This document shows positions 37,848 through 48,014 of a stretch of DNA of 64,000 nucleotides, in pieces. The translations under genes and the position numbers were made by a program. Within the stretch, counting starts at the first letter, position 1, and each line of letters starts with the position of its first letter. The notes beneath the pieces were generated by a model. The model did no database searches. It had not been told where the DNA came from and saw nothing but the letters and a program-made list of their open reading frames with translations. This DNA is from Sclerodactyla briareus (taxonomy: Eukaryota; Echinodermata; Holothuroidea; Dendrochirotida; Sclerodactylidae), in contig JAODTK010005771.1 of NCBI GenBank assembly GCA_026419785.1, forward strand, positions 845,501 through 909,500. The letters run 5' to 3'.

Positions 37848-37859
37848 TTTTTTTTTTTT
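37848..37859 (+). terminator. RNA polymerase III type T-run
   Basis: Twelve T residues lie about 23 bp after the B box of the tRNA-like head. RNA polymerase III stops at runs of four or more T, so this could end the transcript. It could equally be part of the SINE tail. Confidence 0.45.
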
Positions 37860-37890
37860 CAAAATGGTTACTTTTGCCCTATTTTCCTTG

Positions 37891-37892
<2 letters not shown>

Positions 37893-37924
<32 letters not shown>

Positions 37925-37959
37925 TATATATATATCTATATATATATATATATATATAT
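37893..37959. repeat. (AT)n microsatellite
   Basis: About 67 bp of alternating A and T with occasional G or C interruptions. It lies downstream of the tRNA-like head and may be the SINE tail or an independent microsatellite. Confidence 0.95.
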
Positions 37960-38934
37960 CGATACAAACTTTAGGTCGACGTACCGCAGTAGCGATATAC
38001 CGTTACCATATCGATTGCTTTGTTTTTTTTCATGGTGAGGTCTATTCTACGTAGCCAGTTGCATAACAGGCGACAATTCTCCATTAATGTTTACCATCAT
38101 TGTTTATTAGGATACCTATGAGTAAACCAGTTATCCGGAGTGCCTCATCATATGCACGGGTTTAAGGGATGATACCCCCTCCGCCTAAGGTAATTCTTCT
38201 TGTGGTATAGCCGACTACATGGAGTGGTTTGAGTACCATAACAACTCGTAAGTATAAAAAACCATTTCACGCGCCGTCATTGGTTCAGTCATTCCCGATA
38301 CGAAACGAAAGTAGCCGGCATTCCTGTTACCCTTCAACTAACTATCCAACACAATTCGACATGAAAGCACTTCCCATGCTTACCGAGGAAATATTTTAGG
38401 CTAAATAAACACAGAACGGTAAAGAGAAGGTTACAGTATAAATAGACCAGGAAACGTGTATAGACACACGAATACATGTGTGGATAGGTTCCCTTCGCCT
38501 CCGTCTTCTCTGATTTTGATTTCTACTGGTTCAGGAAGCCAAATAATGCTCATCAAGGTACCCTGGCTGTATTGATGGTAGATGAGCAACAGCGATAACT
38601 CGCCTTATCTTCTCGACTAGTGCTCATATGATAACGAGGCAGGGGCGTAACCAATCCAAAACCTGCTCCTGGGACCCGCCATGTACGTCCCCAACCGAAA
38701 GGACTACCAGTTAACTCCAGGACCCGACCTACTTTCTCGGAACGCTGGACTGCTGGAGGAGCGAAGTTCAAGTTGACCGTGACTGCTCCCAGCCGACAGA
38801 CGAGACTTCAATGCAAACTACCCGTAACAATCCCCGTTAACCCCAGAGATCCACTGCATCACCGGCGGAAACCCATGAAGTGGAAAACCACGACCTCGCG
38901 CCCCTCGAAACTGCAAGTGCAACGACCCTCGGAA
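37960..38934. other. Intergenic, no supportable gene
   Basis: No recognisable gene. Overlapping frames at 38553-38771 (minus) and 38773-39195 (plus, running into the TTA microsatellite) have no domain resemblance. A CAGGGGCGTAACCA sequence at 38643 resembles a hAT terminus, but I could not find its partner. Confidence 0.45.
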
Positions 38935-39050
38935 AAACGTCCGGTGACCGCGGGAATTCAAACGCGGAATATTTGTTGTAAAAGTGTCACTGATATCACT
39001 CTAAAAATACCATTCTTCCGCCTCCTCACGGCGAGGAAAGCCAAAAAAAG
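38935..39050 (-). mobile_element. Possible tRNA-like SINE fragment
   Basis: On the minus strand, CCGCGTTTGAATTCCCGCGG followed by TCACCGG resembles a T-arm with its 3' acceptor side, and TTTTTAGAGTG upstream could be a degraded A box. The T-loop lacks one or two G compared with a normal arm, perhaps through a homopolymer error. The anticodon arm is not clear. Weak candidate. Confidence 0.3.
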
Positions 39051-39076
39051 GCTCCCAGCATTGTTGTTTGTTTATT

Positions 39077-39089
39077 CTTATTATTATTA

Positions 39090-39141
<52 letters not shown>
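39077..39141 (+). repeat. (TTA)n microsatellite
   Basis: About 20 TTA units with one interruption near 39090. It encodes poly-isoleucine in one frame and accounts for a spurious frame there. Confidence 0.95.
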
Positions 39142-39143
<2 letters not shown>

Positions 39144-40168
39144 AATAATTCATCTTCAGCATTTCCGCATATTCTACTGTTATTTCCCATTTTGAGTGCC
39201 AACCGGGTATTTCATTTTACAAAAAGCAGTGAAAGTTTTCCAAACCCATTGCACAATTGGCGTTTGAATACGAACGACATTGACATGGAGATGGTGGAAA
39301 GAGATGAGTAGGGGCTGGGGATGAACCTATAAAGGACTACGTATATACTTTGGAAGAACATGCAGACAGCAATGGAATGGAGATCCCCCTCCCCTCCCTC
39401 ACGTAACCCCCCCCCCCCCCCCCCACCTTTCCCACCCATCCCGCGCAAGCAAACACGTATTTTGAAAACGTTTTTCAAGATTTCACATGTAAATTGCTAG
39501 TTCAGCTAAGGCCCCAAAAAATAATGGGGGGGGGGGGTTTTTTTTTTTTTTCTGGTTAATTTTTTTCCCGCCCATTTTTTACCACGTGTTCGTAGCCTCC
39601 CTAGTTCGGATTCTTCTCGGGAGTTTTGCAATACATTGAAAATCCGATGTAGAGACTTCGAAGCTGAACAAATACTTACCCTTCTTGTGTTTGGCCTATG
39701 TCATTTTTAACCTGGGGCCGAAGGTCGTCGTGGGCTCCGCTCTTTTGAAGGCCTATACTTCCACTTTGAATCCCACGTTTTATATCTCTTATAAACCGGT
39801 AGTGTTATAAACTTTTTACGGTAGGAGTGTATTTAACCGGATACCATTGACTGGGGAAGTACGGTGTATCTTTCAACATGAAAGCATGACTTTGACCTCT
39901 CGATCCTGCCCATGGTATAATACAGTAGATTTCGATGAGCATGATACGAAGAGTCCCGGATAATTCCTGTCCTCCCCTTTTCCACCACACACGCACAACA
40001 CACCCACACAAATGCACAATCACAAACACATTACCTTACCTGTATACATCCAAAATTCCAAGGTTTAGGCGAGGGACTATATTAGTTGCGTTTGGTAAGG
40101 CCTTTCGCGCATCCGGTATAGAACTGGCACGAAGACTCTTGCAAACATTTTAATATCATTTTGACCAG
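39142..40168. other. Intergenic with C, G and T runs
   Basis: Contains a C18 run (39407-39424) and a G12-T14 block (39526-39551). No gene, RNA or named repeat was recognised. Confidence 0.5.
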
Positions 40169-40220
40169 ATATATATATATTATTATATATCTATATATCA
40201 TATATATATATTTATATATA
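40169..40220. repeat. (TA)n microsatellite at the Penelope-like element 3' end
   Basis: AT-alternating stretch with a few interruptions, directly adjoining the 3' side (minus orientation) of the Penelope-like element. Confidence 0.9.
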
Positions 40221-40457
40221 GACAAGAGGCAAAACTTAAAACAACAATGCTACGTAATATAGGCTGATCCGAATGAGATGCGATAGCGATTGAGCTAGGA
40301 AAAAGGATAAACAGCCGATATGTTTGGATTCAGAGCTTTCGGGACACTACTAATCCTTCGTTAGTGTCAGTGCCACAGAAGTATACTCTAAGAGAAGACG
40401 GCTGAGAATTTATAGGCCTAGGACAATGGTGGGGTGAGGCTAGTTAGTGTTTTTCGC

Positions 40458-40580
40458 TGACTGACAGGGGAAAATCCCTGTGGGGATTATCCCGGGAGAG
40501 GCCAAATTGCGCCTCAGTGATTGACAGGAGATTAATCCTCACCGGATTATACTAATGAAGGCCAAATTTCGCGCCTTGGT
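40458..40580 (-). repeat. 60-bp tandem duplication in the element's 3' region
   Basis: Two units each contain TGA(C/T)TGACAGG, an (A)ATCC block, GGATTAT, and then GGCCAAATT(T/G)CGC. TGA(C/T)TGACA starts occur near 40458, 40518 and a third partial near 40580. It belongs to the 3' untranslated part of the Penelope-like element. Confidence 0.75.
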
Positions 40581-40639
40581 GATTGACAAGAGGCAAAATA
40601 GGTATGGGAGTGCCGAAGTGGTTTATCACATTATCTCTT

Positions 40640-41210
40640 TTGTGATGGTAGTCGTCCGAATGTTCAGACCAATGGTGTAGTCGGTTCAGGTTCAATTCAC
40701 AGTAATTTTCTTTCGCTTTGGCGGATTTAGTGGACCAATTTGGGTCAAGTTCGATGCCAATCACTCTCAGTTTTCAATGGAGTGACTGAACCTGTTGAAA
40801 TGCTTAGCAACCGGCTTCGCAATTTCTTGGGCTCTGAATGGCTGCCCGGTGTTGGGTCATTCGCTCCCTGAGGGTGTTTTTTGTTTCCCCGATGTCTGAA
40901 CTCCGCAGAGGTACAGTAAATTGGGTAGACTAGGTTCTTCGAGACGCAATCAATATCCTGTTGAATCGGAGATATGCGGGAGGGATGTCTGGAAACTTGG
41001 TGAACATGTTGCGCGATCGACAAGTTGCACGTTTTGCAGTTGGATGGTCAGGGGCGGCTGCCGCAGGTGTTTGTTTGCCGGCTGGCTTGACTCGAAAATT
41101 TGCGTGACTAGAATGTCACGAAAGATTCCGAGGTCTGCTGTATGGCAAACAACCGGGGTTCGGGAACAGGATTTTAGGCGTTCCTGACTTTGAAGGTTGG
41201 GCAAATGCTT
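40640..41210 (-). pseudogene. Linker and GIY-YIG endonuclease fragment
   Basis: On the minus strand, downstream of the RT, a basic linker leads to a CGS..CKTC-like cysteine cluster (about 41015-41065). Next come NLVYPIYCTS (about 40908-40940, the GIY half) and GETKNTLRERMTQHRAAIQ (about 40830-40890, the YIG half with its conserved arginine and histidine region). VIGIELDPNWS with a following acidic segment (about 40650-40768) completes it. The domain would nick DNA for element insertion. Two frames must be joined between these pieces, so it is broken or error-containing. Neighbouring RT remains confirm the assignment. Confidence 0.85.
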
Positions 41211-41639
41211 GTGAATGAGAGGGGCTAATGGTGGGAGGGCAGGATGGTATTCACAGACGAGTCGTACTCTGGAGTTGGATTGACGAGTTTTGTACGTCAG
41301 AGTTCAATTCGCGGAGTCTTTCTGGACCTTTTCAATGGCCTCTTCAATGGAAATCCGGAAAAACTGACTCTGTTGGAGATGTTTTGAAAGGACTCGCCCC
41401 GTTGGACACGGACTCGAAATCAGCATCTGGGGAGCAAATGCGTTTCAGACGACGAGCTTGACTGTATGGAATTTCTGTGCAGTGGGTGGGGGTGTGACAA
41501 CTGCGGCCGGGAGTGGAAATTGTGCTGTCGTTGGTTTTGTGAACAGGTTTGTTTTGAGTGACCCGTTTTCTAACGTCACTGTGGTGTCAAGGGAGTGGAC
41601 TCTGTCGCTTGAAAATAGCAGTGAATTGATAGATGGGGG

Positions 41640-42035
41640 AAAGCGTTGATTTGTTCGATGAACGAGGTAAGGTCTCTTTCCCGTGGGTCCATATTATGAA
41701 GATGTCATCAATATACGAGCCACACAAAGTGGCCCTCAGGGCCTGTCCCAGAGGAAATTTCTATTCAAGTTTTTTCCCAGAATAGGTGGCGAAACGAAGG
41801 GACCAGTTTGTGCCATTTTGCTGTGCCGTGGACCTGCAGGTAAAGTTGAGCACCAAACACAAAATTGTTGCAAATTAGGATGAGGTGCATTAGTTCCGCA
41901 AATCGGCTTTGCGTTGGTGTCTGGTCAGGAATTGGTTTGAAAGCCGAAGTATAAGCTTCTATATCTTCCGTTTGAGGGATATTGGTAGACCGAGAAGAAA
42001 CTCCAGGGTTGCCAGCATGTGCCAGGGGGGAGTCT
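41640..42035 (-). pseudogene. Reverse transcriptase fragment of the Penelope-like element
   Basis: Translating the minus strand with frame changes gives, in order, a TNIP tetrapeptide preceded by VSSRS (motif A region, about 41974-42002), a segment ELMHLILICNNFVFGAQ, YLQVHGTA (about 41820-41850, the QGTAMG motif with substitutions), and YIDDIFIIWTHGKETL (catalytic YxDD at 41701-41715). This order and spacing match the palm domain of Penelope-like reverse transcriptases as I recall the family. The fingers domain upstream is absent. At least two frame changes are needed between the motifs. Confidence 0.88.
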
Positions 42036-42040
42036 TGATC

Positions 42041-42110
42041 ATATATATATATATTATAGATATCTTATAAATTATATATATATCTATATATATAAGATAT
42101 ATATATCTCT
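42041..42110. repeat. AT-rich microsatellite with inverted symmetry
   Basis: ATAT stretches are interrupted by TATAGATATCTTATAA and TATATATAAGATATATAT, so the tract can fold on itself. It marks the truncated 5' boundary of the Penelope-like element. Confidence 0.9.
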
Positions 42111-42745
42111 TACCTTCGTTCCTGTCCGGTGTAGAAAGATAGCTGTCGACGAGGCCTAGTCTATACCGAGAAAGTCTCTCTTTCTCTTTCTTAACATTTT
42201 CGGTGATTCAAGAAAATTCGGGTACCTCTCCCACACTCGCTCATTATATCCTCGCGACACGCATACCAGTGTCTGCTGAATTACAGTGAAATGTGTCACC
42301 GTCTTATCCGCCGCTGGGAATAGAGGCGTGAGTCACGCCAATTCCCCGATGCTGTAATGCGGATCGAGTCATAATACTACATGTCCACCATAGACGCACC
42401 TTGGGCGCGTTCGCAAGTGGGCGTCGCTATGACTGCGGGCACACAGTTGAACTGGATCCGGCCAACCTTCCCATGTCTCCCACATCTTCCGCATCCCCGT
42501 TTGCCTATTGTTCGCCTGAGTTCCGTCGTTGTCGGTTCATGTTCCCGGGGTTCAATGTTTCTTGGGTTCATGTTCTCTGGTTCAATTTTCCCGAGGTCCA
42601 TCAGTTTTTCGATGATCGCGCTCCCGCACCATTTCTGTGGTTGGTTCTCCCACGTTTCTTCATCATTATGCCCAGTTGTTCATAGTCTCCAGAGTTGTAA
42701 GATTTTTCGCAGGGTCCTCATGTCCCCATAGGCCAATGTTCGTAG
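42111..42745. other. Intergenic with a short minisatellite
   Basis: No gene. Overlapping frames of 94 and 116 codons at 42381-42731 run through the 15-bp minisatellite listed separately and show a repeated peptide for that reason. An almost pure pyrimidine stretch lies at 42175-42191. Confidence 0.5.
42534..42600 (+). repeat. Minisatellite, about 15 bp unit, 5 copies
   Basis: GGTTCA(A)TGTT-like units start at 42534, 42549, 42565, 42579 and a degenerate one at 42595, giving periods of 15, 16, 14 and 16 bp. Confidence 0.8.
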
Positions 42746-43073
42746 CAGTGGCGTTACAGACTTACAGGCCCCTAGACACATACAGCTGCAATATTTGATG
42801 AACACAGCTGTAACACGTCCATGAACATTAGAAAAAGTTTTTTTGTGTTGAAAAAGTCACGCGAACAAGAACCTAGAAACAATCAACCCTGTGAACATCG
42901 AACTCTAGAAACAATGAACCCTTTGAACATCGATGCTTCTAACTAATGGCAGTATAGACCTTGTGAAAAAAAATACCAAAACCTTCCTACCCAAATCAAT
43001 GGGATTTTTTTTTCTTTTTAGATTTCAATTGAGTGTAATAGTGACGTAACACTTCCAGTTATGGGCACCACTG
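42746..43073 (+). mobile_element. Short hAT-like non-autonomous element
   Basis: It starts with CAGTGGCGTTAC, resembling recalled hAT termini of the CAGTGGCGTAA type. It ends near GTTATGGGCACCACTG, an imperfect inverted counterpart. The interior has GGCCCCTAGACACA, TTTGATGAACACAG and TTTTTTTGTGTTGAAAAAG, matching in order the element at 30400-30597. The 8 bp on each side (GTTCGTAG and TTTCATCA) agree at only four positions, so a target duplication is not proven. No coding capacity. It contains a 31-bp tandem duplication. Confidence 0.5.
42870..42931 (+). repeat. Two-copy 31-bp tandem repeat
   Basis: GAACCTAGAAACAATCAACC.. and GAACTCTAGAAACAATGAAC.. each continue to a CCCT(G/T)TGAACATC-like end. 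The units start at 42870 and 42900 and lie inside the hAT-like element. Confidence 0.85.
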
Positions 43074-44516
43074 TTTCATCAATAGGCGGAGGGCCACAAC
43101 ATCTTTATTTACTTCTTGAAATTCCGCGGCCATGTTGTTAGCAAATGTCATTAGGATGGGTATGACCAATGTCTCTGGTATATTGTGTCACTGAATGATT
43201 CTGAGGATTCACAAATGGAGAGCGAGTACACCGAGCATTACCAGCCCATTTCAGTGTCACCCCTACTGGCTGGCGCTGAGCACTATTTTTTTTTCAACAT
43301 TCCTCGTACCCCCCCGAAGACAAAAGAATTGCGTGATCCCTTCTGAAAACTGGTGTCACAAGAGGCTGTCCCATCATTATTGGACCGAATCTGAACGTGG
43401 CTAGTTTGCCCATTCTGTGTGATTGCGAGTGGTGGCGGTACTCCTCCCCCTTATTCCATCCGATGGACAAGTCAATGTCCCGCTACGAAAGGATGGCTTT
43501 GTTTCCCGTCTAGTAGCTACCTGGTCGCAGGCTGTATTATGTGGACAATTATGTCGTTAACTTCGGCTGAACAATTAGCCTGAAAACCATACTTTTCGTG
43601 TGTTAATATTCCTCCTATTTTTTCTGCCATATCTATTGTAGGTAAACGGAAATCCGTAGGCGTGCATCACAGCTATAACGTTCGTTGAGTTGTGTTTCCA
43701 ACGTATGTCTCTCGTAGTAACTTGATGGCCTACACTTATTATCCTAACAAGACCAATACAGACAGTTGATAGATATCGAAGGCGGTAGTCACAATACACC
43801 GCAAAAAAAAAACAAAAAAAACCAACAAAAAAAAAACCCCCTTTACTAAATGCGGCATAGGCCTACTCATATATGTGACTGTCCTCCTCGTTGGCGCCAC
43901 AGGTCGACGTCGTTGACATGATTGAATGACCCTACTACCAATACCTCGACAAGAGGTGGTTAGTTAACAATCTAGAGAGTACGATATTTTGGCTGTATTG
44001 GTTTTCTACACAGAACCGTTCCAGTATTCGCGCGGTGTGGCGACACGATTTGAAATTGCTTTTTTTAAATTCAATTAAAACCCAGGAACGAAAGGGTTCG
44101 GTACTGAATTTTTAGAACTCGGGTTATTGAAGACGGTTCTTTCAATTAGGTGAGAAGCAGAAGCCATCTGCTTCAATCTCGTGTGAGAGTTTGAACTTCC
44201 ACCTGTCCACAGACAAACAGCACCGTTCCATTGTTCATCTGAGATTGTGAGACGATCAGGGCTCGACGTGCGTATAAGCGTATAGTAAATGACCAAAAGA
44301 AAGTCTCGTAACTCCGTGATTGTGGTTTTCGGGTCCATGCACGTTGTACCCTTCGCGTAAGGTGCTTCCTTGGTTGTTCAATCCCCTGTTCTGCCTTATC
44401 CGTGCGCCCCATGACGGCCATATGCCCTCCAGGATGTCGAGGGCGTTCAGAGCCCGAATGACAGGGATAAAGCTTGTAAGCCCTCAGAAACGATGTTTTG
44501 TGTTATCAGTATCATT
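43074..44516. other. Intergenic, no supportable gene
   Basis: Contains an A-rich low-complexity tract (about 43802-43840) and TAGGCCTA at 43858-43865. Minus frames of 82-87 codons at 44075-44421 overlap in different phases and have no recognisable domain. The plus-strand sequence runs into the TAA microsatellite at 44517, which could be the tail of an old element, but I see no protein to support that. Confidence 0.45.
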
Positions 44517-44566
44517 ACTAATAATAATAATAATAGTAATAATAATAATAGAAATAATAATAACCT
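44517..44566 (+). repeat. (TAA)n microsatellite
   Basis: About 16 TAA/AAT units with G interruptions. Confidence 0.95.
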
Positions 44567-45314
44567 AGAGCACGATCTCAGACATTCCTCCCAATTGGTT
44601 GGATAACAATATTTTTGCGAAATGTGCTCGACGCGGTTATAGTGTTCCATCAGCTGACTGTGTAGGCCTATGTGTGATTTTGTGTGCTGAACTGACCTCT
44701 GCATGTGAACCCCACGGGCCATATATATGATTTAACGCATGGATAGGGTCATCATCAGTCTTTTTGCTAATGACAACTCGGCGCAAGACCCTAGTCGTAA
44801 ATGATCCACGGATAAACGTGCCCTGTGTTACGCAATAGACAATTCGAACGGCCTATATAACTCGACAATGGGTTGAGTGCATGGTCAATATAGTCGCCAT
44901 CTGACTCAAGGCGCTTATAGGAGATTCTTCTTGTATTGGGGGGGGGTGGGTGAGGGGGGTTGGGTGGAACGCCCAAGGGAAGTGCCTCCCTCATAATTGC
45001 CTCACCCCTTATTGCAATAAGTACAATTTATGGGCCCCCCGACCCATGGTGCTGCAAATTTGCTAAATAACACCTCTATGAACTGCCATAACTGCTTCCA
45101 CTGCGTCAACTAACACATGCTAAGGGAGTACTTATGGTAAAAGACGACTAAAATGTTAAATTGGACTACTTGAACTGTGCTAACAGGTTATTGCAAACAA
45201 TATATAACATCGCAATTCAAACTTGCCCGTCCCAGCTACCACCCTGGACTTGGGGATTGTGTTAAAGCGCGTTTTTATGCGCACGTCGGAGCGTTGAGGG
45301 ATGATGTATGATTG
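44567..45314. other. Intergenic; possible third copy of a short element core
   Basis: No gene. The text from about 45028 (ATGGGCCCCCCGACCC, TGCTGCAAATTTGCTAA, ATAACACC) resembles the core of the elements at 30400 and 42746 and may be a decayed third copy. A TAGGCCTA palindrome lies at 44663-44670 and a G-rich block at 44939-44965. Confidence 0.4.
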
Positions 45315-45321
45315 TGTCAAC
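45315..45321. other. Left target-site duplication of the hAT-like element
   Basis: TGTCAAC, matching TGTCAAAC at 47068-47075 except for one missing A. An 8-bp duplication is the hallmark of hAT insertion. Confidence 0.6.
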
Positions 45322-47067
45322 CAGGGGCGGCGCCAGGGTTTTACGATAGGGGGGCAGATTTGGCCAGGATGTCTGACCGGGGGAGGGGTCTAGGGTCAAG
45401 CCAGTAATAATGTTTAGATGCCAAAATGGTGAACATTTGTAAGGTATCTACGTCACGAGTTTTGACAAAAATCATAAATTTCTGGGAAAAATTATAAAGC
45501 ATGACAATTTTTCCAGGCAGGTCATATTCATTCGATTACACCTGAACAAACAATAAACCCGATGACATATAACTACGTATGACAGAGGAGGCCCAGGCTT
45601 ACTTTTGCCGAAACTTCTGTTACTAATGCAAATTCGAAGATATTAATGGCGTCGTAAATCGGCATGGGTCGGAGTGATCACGCATTGCCACGTTGCGTCC
45701 ACACATAAGCCGGAAGGCCTGCGAAGTTCAAGTGAACTTTGAGTCCTTAACCTAACATAAACAAACGGTGGCCTCATAATGCCCCACAGTGTTTCAAGAC
45801 AGTACACATAGGGGGTTAGACGAAAGGGTTGGTTACTGGGGGGGGGGAGTGTTGTAGAGATGATGTTTTGCCGACGGATCCGGCAATGGTAACTGATATG
45901 GGGCGAGGGGGTCTAAGGGGAGGGGGTTGTCCCCCTCCCCTTGTAAATCTCGAATATTGAAACGCCAACAGATGCAACGGTGCATATTTTTATAAAATTG
46001 GGCGTTCAGTAATAACTCGACCCGCCTCACCACGTACGCGGAACCCTTTCAATTTGGAACGCGGGATTACTTTGACGAATCCTAAACAATGGCCGATTTG
46101 TATTTGACTAGTCGTGGGTATGAGGCAGACCATCGATACACACTTGCGCGCGAAGCGCGCGAAAAGTTTACACGTCAATGGGTGATTTTGATCAAATTTT
46201 CAGCCATCTAGTACAATTTCAGACAATCGTTCCACTTTTGCCACGCGCATGATTATCCGCCTAAAACCGACTGTTTCATTGTAAGTTCTTGGAAATTCTT
46301 CTTAATTGTTTTCAGCAATGGCTCGAAATAATGTATCTATGGAATATAGGAACAAATAGGAAACAAAAACTATCAAAGAACTGACAAAATCATGAAGAAA
46401 GAATGTCAAACGCAACGTAGCCTGATTTCCCCTGTTGCCGAAATGCCGACAGAATCGGTCACTCATCCAATTACAACGACGGCGACGGGCAGTCACTTAT
46501 TCATTTTGTGCCGACGTTGCCATTCTCTTGCCGACGTGAATGGGCCAATTAGATGAAGAGCCAAAAAGTCGAATTATCCGATAATAGAGTCTGGCATCCG
46601 TTGTGTCTTTCATTCACTTCCATTCTCTGCTTTCCCCTTCACTCCTACTTTCCTTTTGCTTTCCCTTCCCATCCGAGTCCTTCTTCTCTTCCTCTAATCT
46701 TTTTCTCTTCTCTTCTCCTCTCCTTGCTTTTCCTTCCTCTTTCTATTTTTTCCGACAGACCGAAAATTGCCGACGGCATGGAATTAGTGGTGAGGGGGGT
46801 GACACCACCCACATCCCCACCCGGGTAAACATACGCTACATGCGCGAACCCTATATTACAGCAACGGTTTGAGTCTCGATTCGACTCTCGATGAGAACGA
46901 ATAGAAATAACTTGAGTTGGACAACGTATTTTGACATTCATCCCACCCCGACGAAACGTGGGATTAAAACATCATGATGTCGATTTTTTTGTTCGGCCCC
47001 ACAACCCATAGGGGGGGGGGGGATCGCCCTCCCAGCCCCCACCCCCCCCCCTGTGGCGCCGCCCCTG
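45322..47067. mobile_element. hAT-like DNA element with inverted termini and target duplication
   Basis: The left end is CAGGGGCGGCGCCAGG (45322) and the right end TGGCGCCGCCCCTG (ending 47067), so the outer 14 bp are perfect inverted repeats. The flanks are TGTCAAC (45315-45321) and TGTCAAAC (47068-47075), an 8-bp duplication apart from one missing A. CAGGG-type ends with 8-bp duplications are typical of the hAT superfamily. The 1746-bp interior has no transposase I can recognise, so it is probably non-autonomous or decayed. It contains G/C runs, a CGCGCGAAGCGCGCG block (46147-46161) and a long polypyrimidine tract. Confidence 0.75.
46607..46757 (+). repeat. Polypyrimidine tract inside the hAT-like element
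   Basis: About 150 bases made almost only of C and T, ending at TTTTTTCCGACAG. A similar pyrimidine-rich stretch followed by CCGAC occurs in the smaller element at 48744-49014. Confidence 0.85.
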
Positions 47068-47075
47068 TGTCAAAC
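47068..47075. other. Right target-site duplication of the hAT-like element
   Basis: TGTCAAAC directly follows the right inverted terminus and pairs with TGTCAAC before the left one. Confidence 0.6.
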
Positions 47076-48014
47076 ACGTGCCTAGATCAAAGTCCACCAG
47101 TATGGCCGCGTCAAAACATTGATGTGCGTTTGCAGTGTCTGTAGTAGGTGGCTATAGTCGCGAATTAGAAAACTACGGGTGGTCGCCAAATATGTTCGGG
47201 TCGTCGGCTAGCGGTTGAGGACCTGGATGGAAGAGTTAACACAGCACCAGAGTCAATTCTGGTAAGGGGGTGACGGTGCTTGCTGCGCTATGATAATCAG
47301 ACTGACCAGCAACCAGGAAACATAGATTGGCCTTTGAATGGCCCCTAACGAGTACGTGATAGCTGTATTGGGCGCGAGGGGAAGTTTAAAGAGGGAGTTG
47401 TCTGTCTGCACTAGGCGTCCAGCGATCAAGCGACGGCGAATTTTGCCATGACGTCACGGACAAAATATGTAATTGTGCAGCACAACTCGGTTATTATCGG
47501 AACAACTCGGTATATCACATACTTCCACATTATATTAGATCATTTTATTTGGACGGAAACAAATGTGCGCTGGGGAAAAAAAATGAAATATACCATTGGT
47601 TTCAATTTATCTAAATTGTGGTGCAGTATATTGTTTACAAGATTTAGTTTGATTGACGACAATCCATCTTTAAAAGTGGATTGTAATATGAGGAGCTGAG
47701 AAGGTCACATCCAGTCACATGCACTGCCAACAATATCGTGCTTACGTCCTATTTGGTTTGGTTTTGGTTCATGCCGAATAACAATAGGGACATATCAAGT
47801 CCGTCATCATTGCGGCTTTAACACACCCTGCATTGCCACGTTGACGAAGGACAAGATTCGCATGACAAATTATCCCGATTTGAAATAGTTCTTGGTTTGA
47901 TTTGATTCTTTCTTACATTTTTTAGTTTGGCGCGGCTCTGGCATCAAGTCGGACCATCATCAGCCGGAGGGAAGAGGGGTCTCGCATGAAAGGGTCCATA
48001 TAGACGGACTGTGA
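47076..48014. other. Intergenic, nothing recognised
   Basis: No gene or repeat recognised. A CRE-type TGACGTCA lies at 47449-47456 beside an 83-codon plus frame (47448-47699) that has no domain resemblance. Confidence 0.5.

Larger units (their letters stand above)
40221..42040 (-). mobile_element. Penelope-like element, 5'-truncated
   Basis: Reading the minus strand from 42040 down, the reverse transcriptase begins just before motif A and runs through its catalytic motif. It is followed by a linker with a cysteine cluster, a GIY-YIG-type endonuclease region and a 3' untranslated part. The order RT then GIY-YIG endonuclease defines endonuclease-bearing Penelope-like elements. Several frameshifts and stops break the frame, so the copy is inactive unless they are sequencing errors. 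The 5' part of the RT is missing. The element is bounded by AT-repeat tracts on both sides (40169-40220 and 42041-42110). Its 3' part includes GGGACACTACTAATCCTTCG (plus strand, near 40343) and a 60-bp tandem duplication. Confidence 0.88.

Noticed and set aside
38643..38660. CAGGGGCGTAACCA resembling another hAT terminus
   Set aside because: No matching TGGTTACGCCCCTG end was found in the window, so no element can be delimited.
41050..41064. CAGGGGCGGCTGCCGC resembling the hAT-like terminus
   Set aside because: It lies inside the linker coding region of the Penelope-like element and has no inverted partner nearby.
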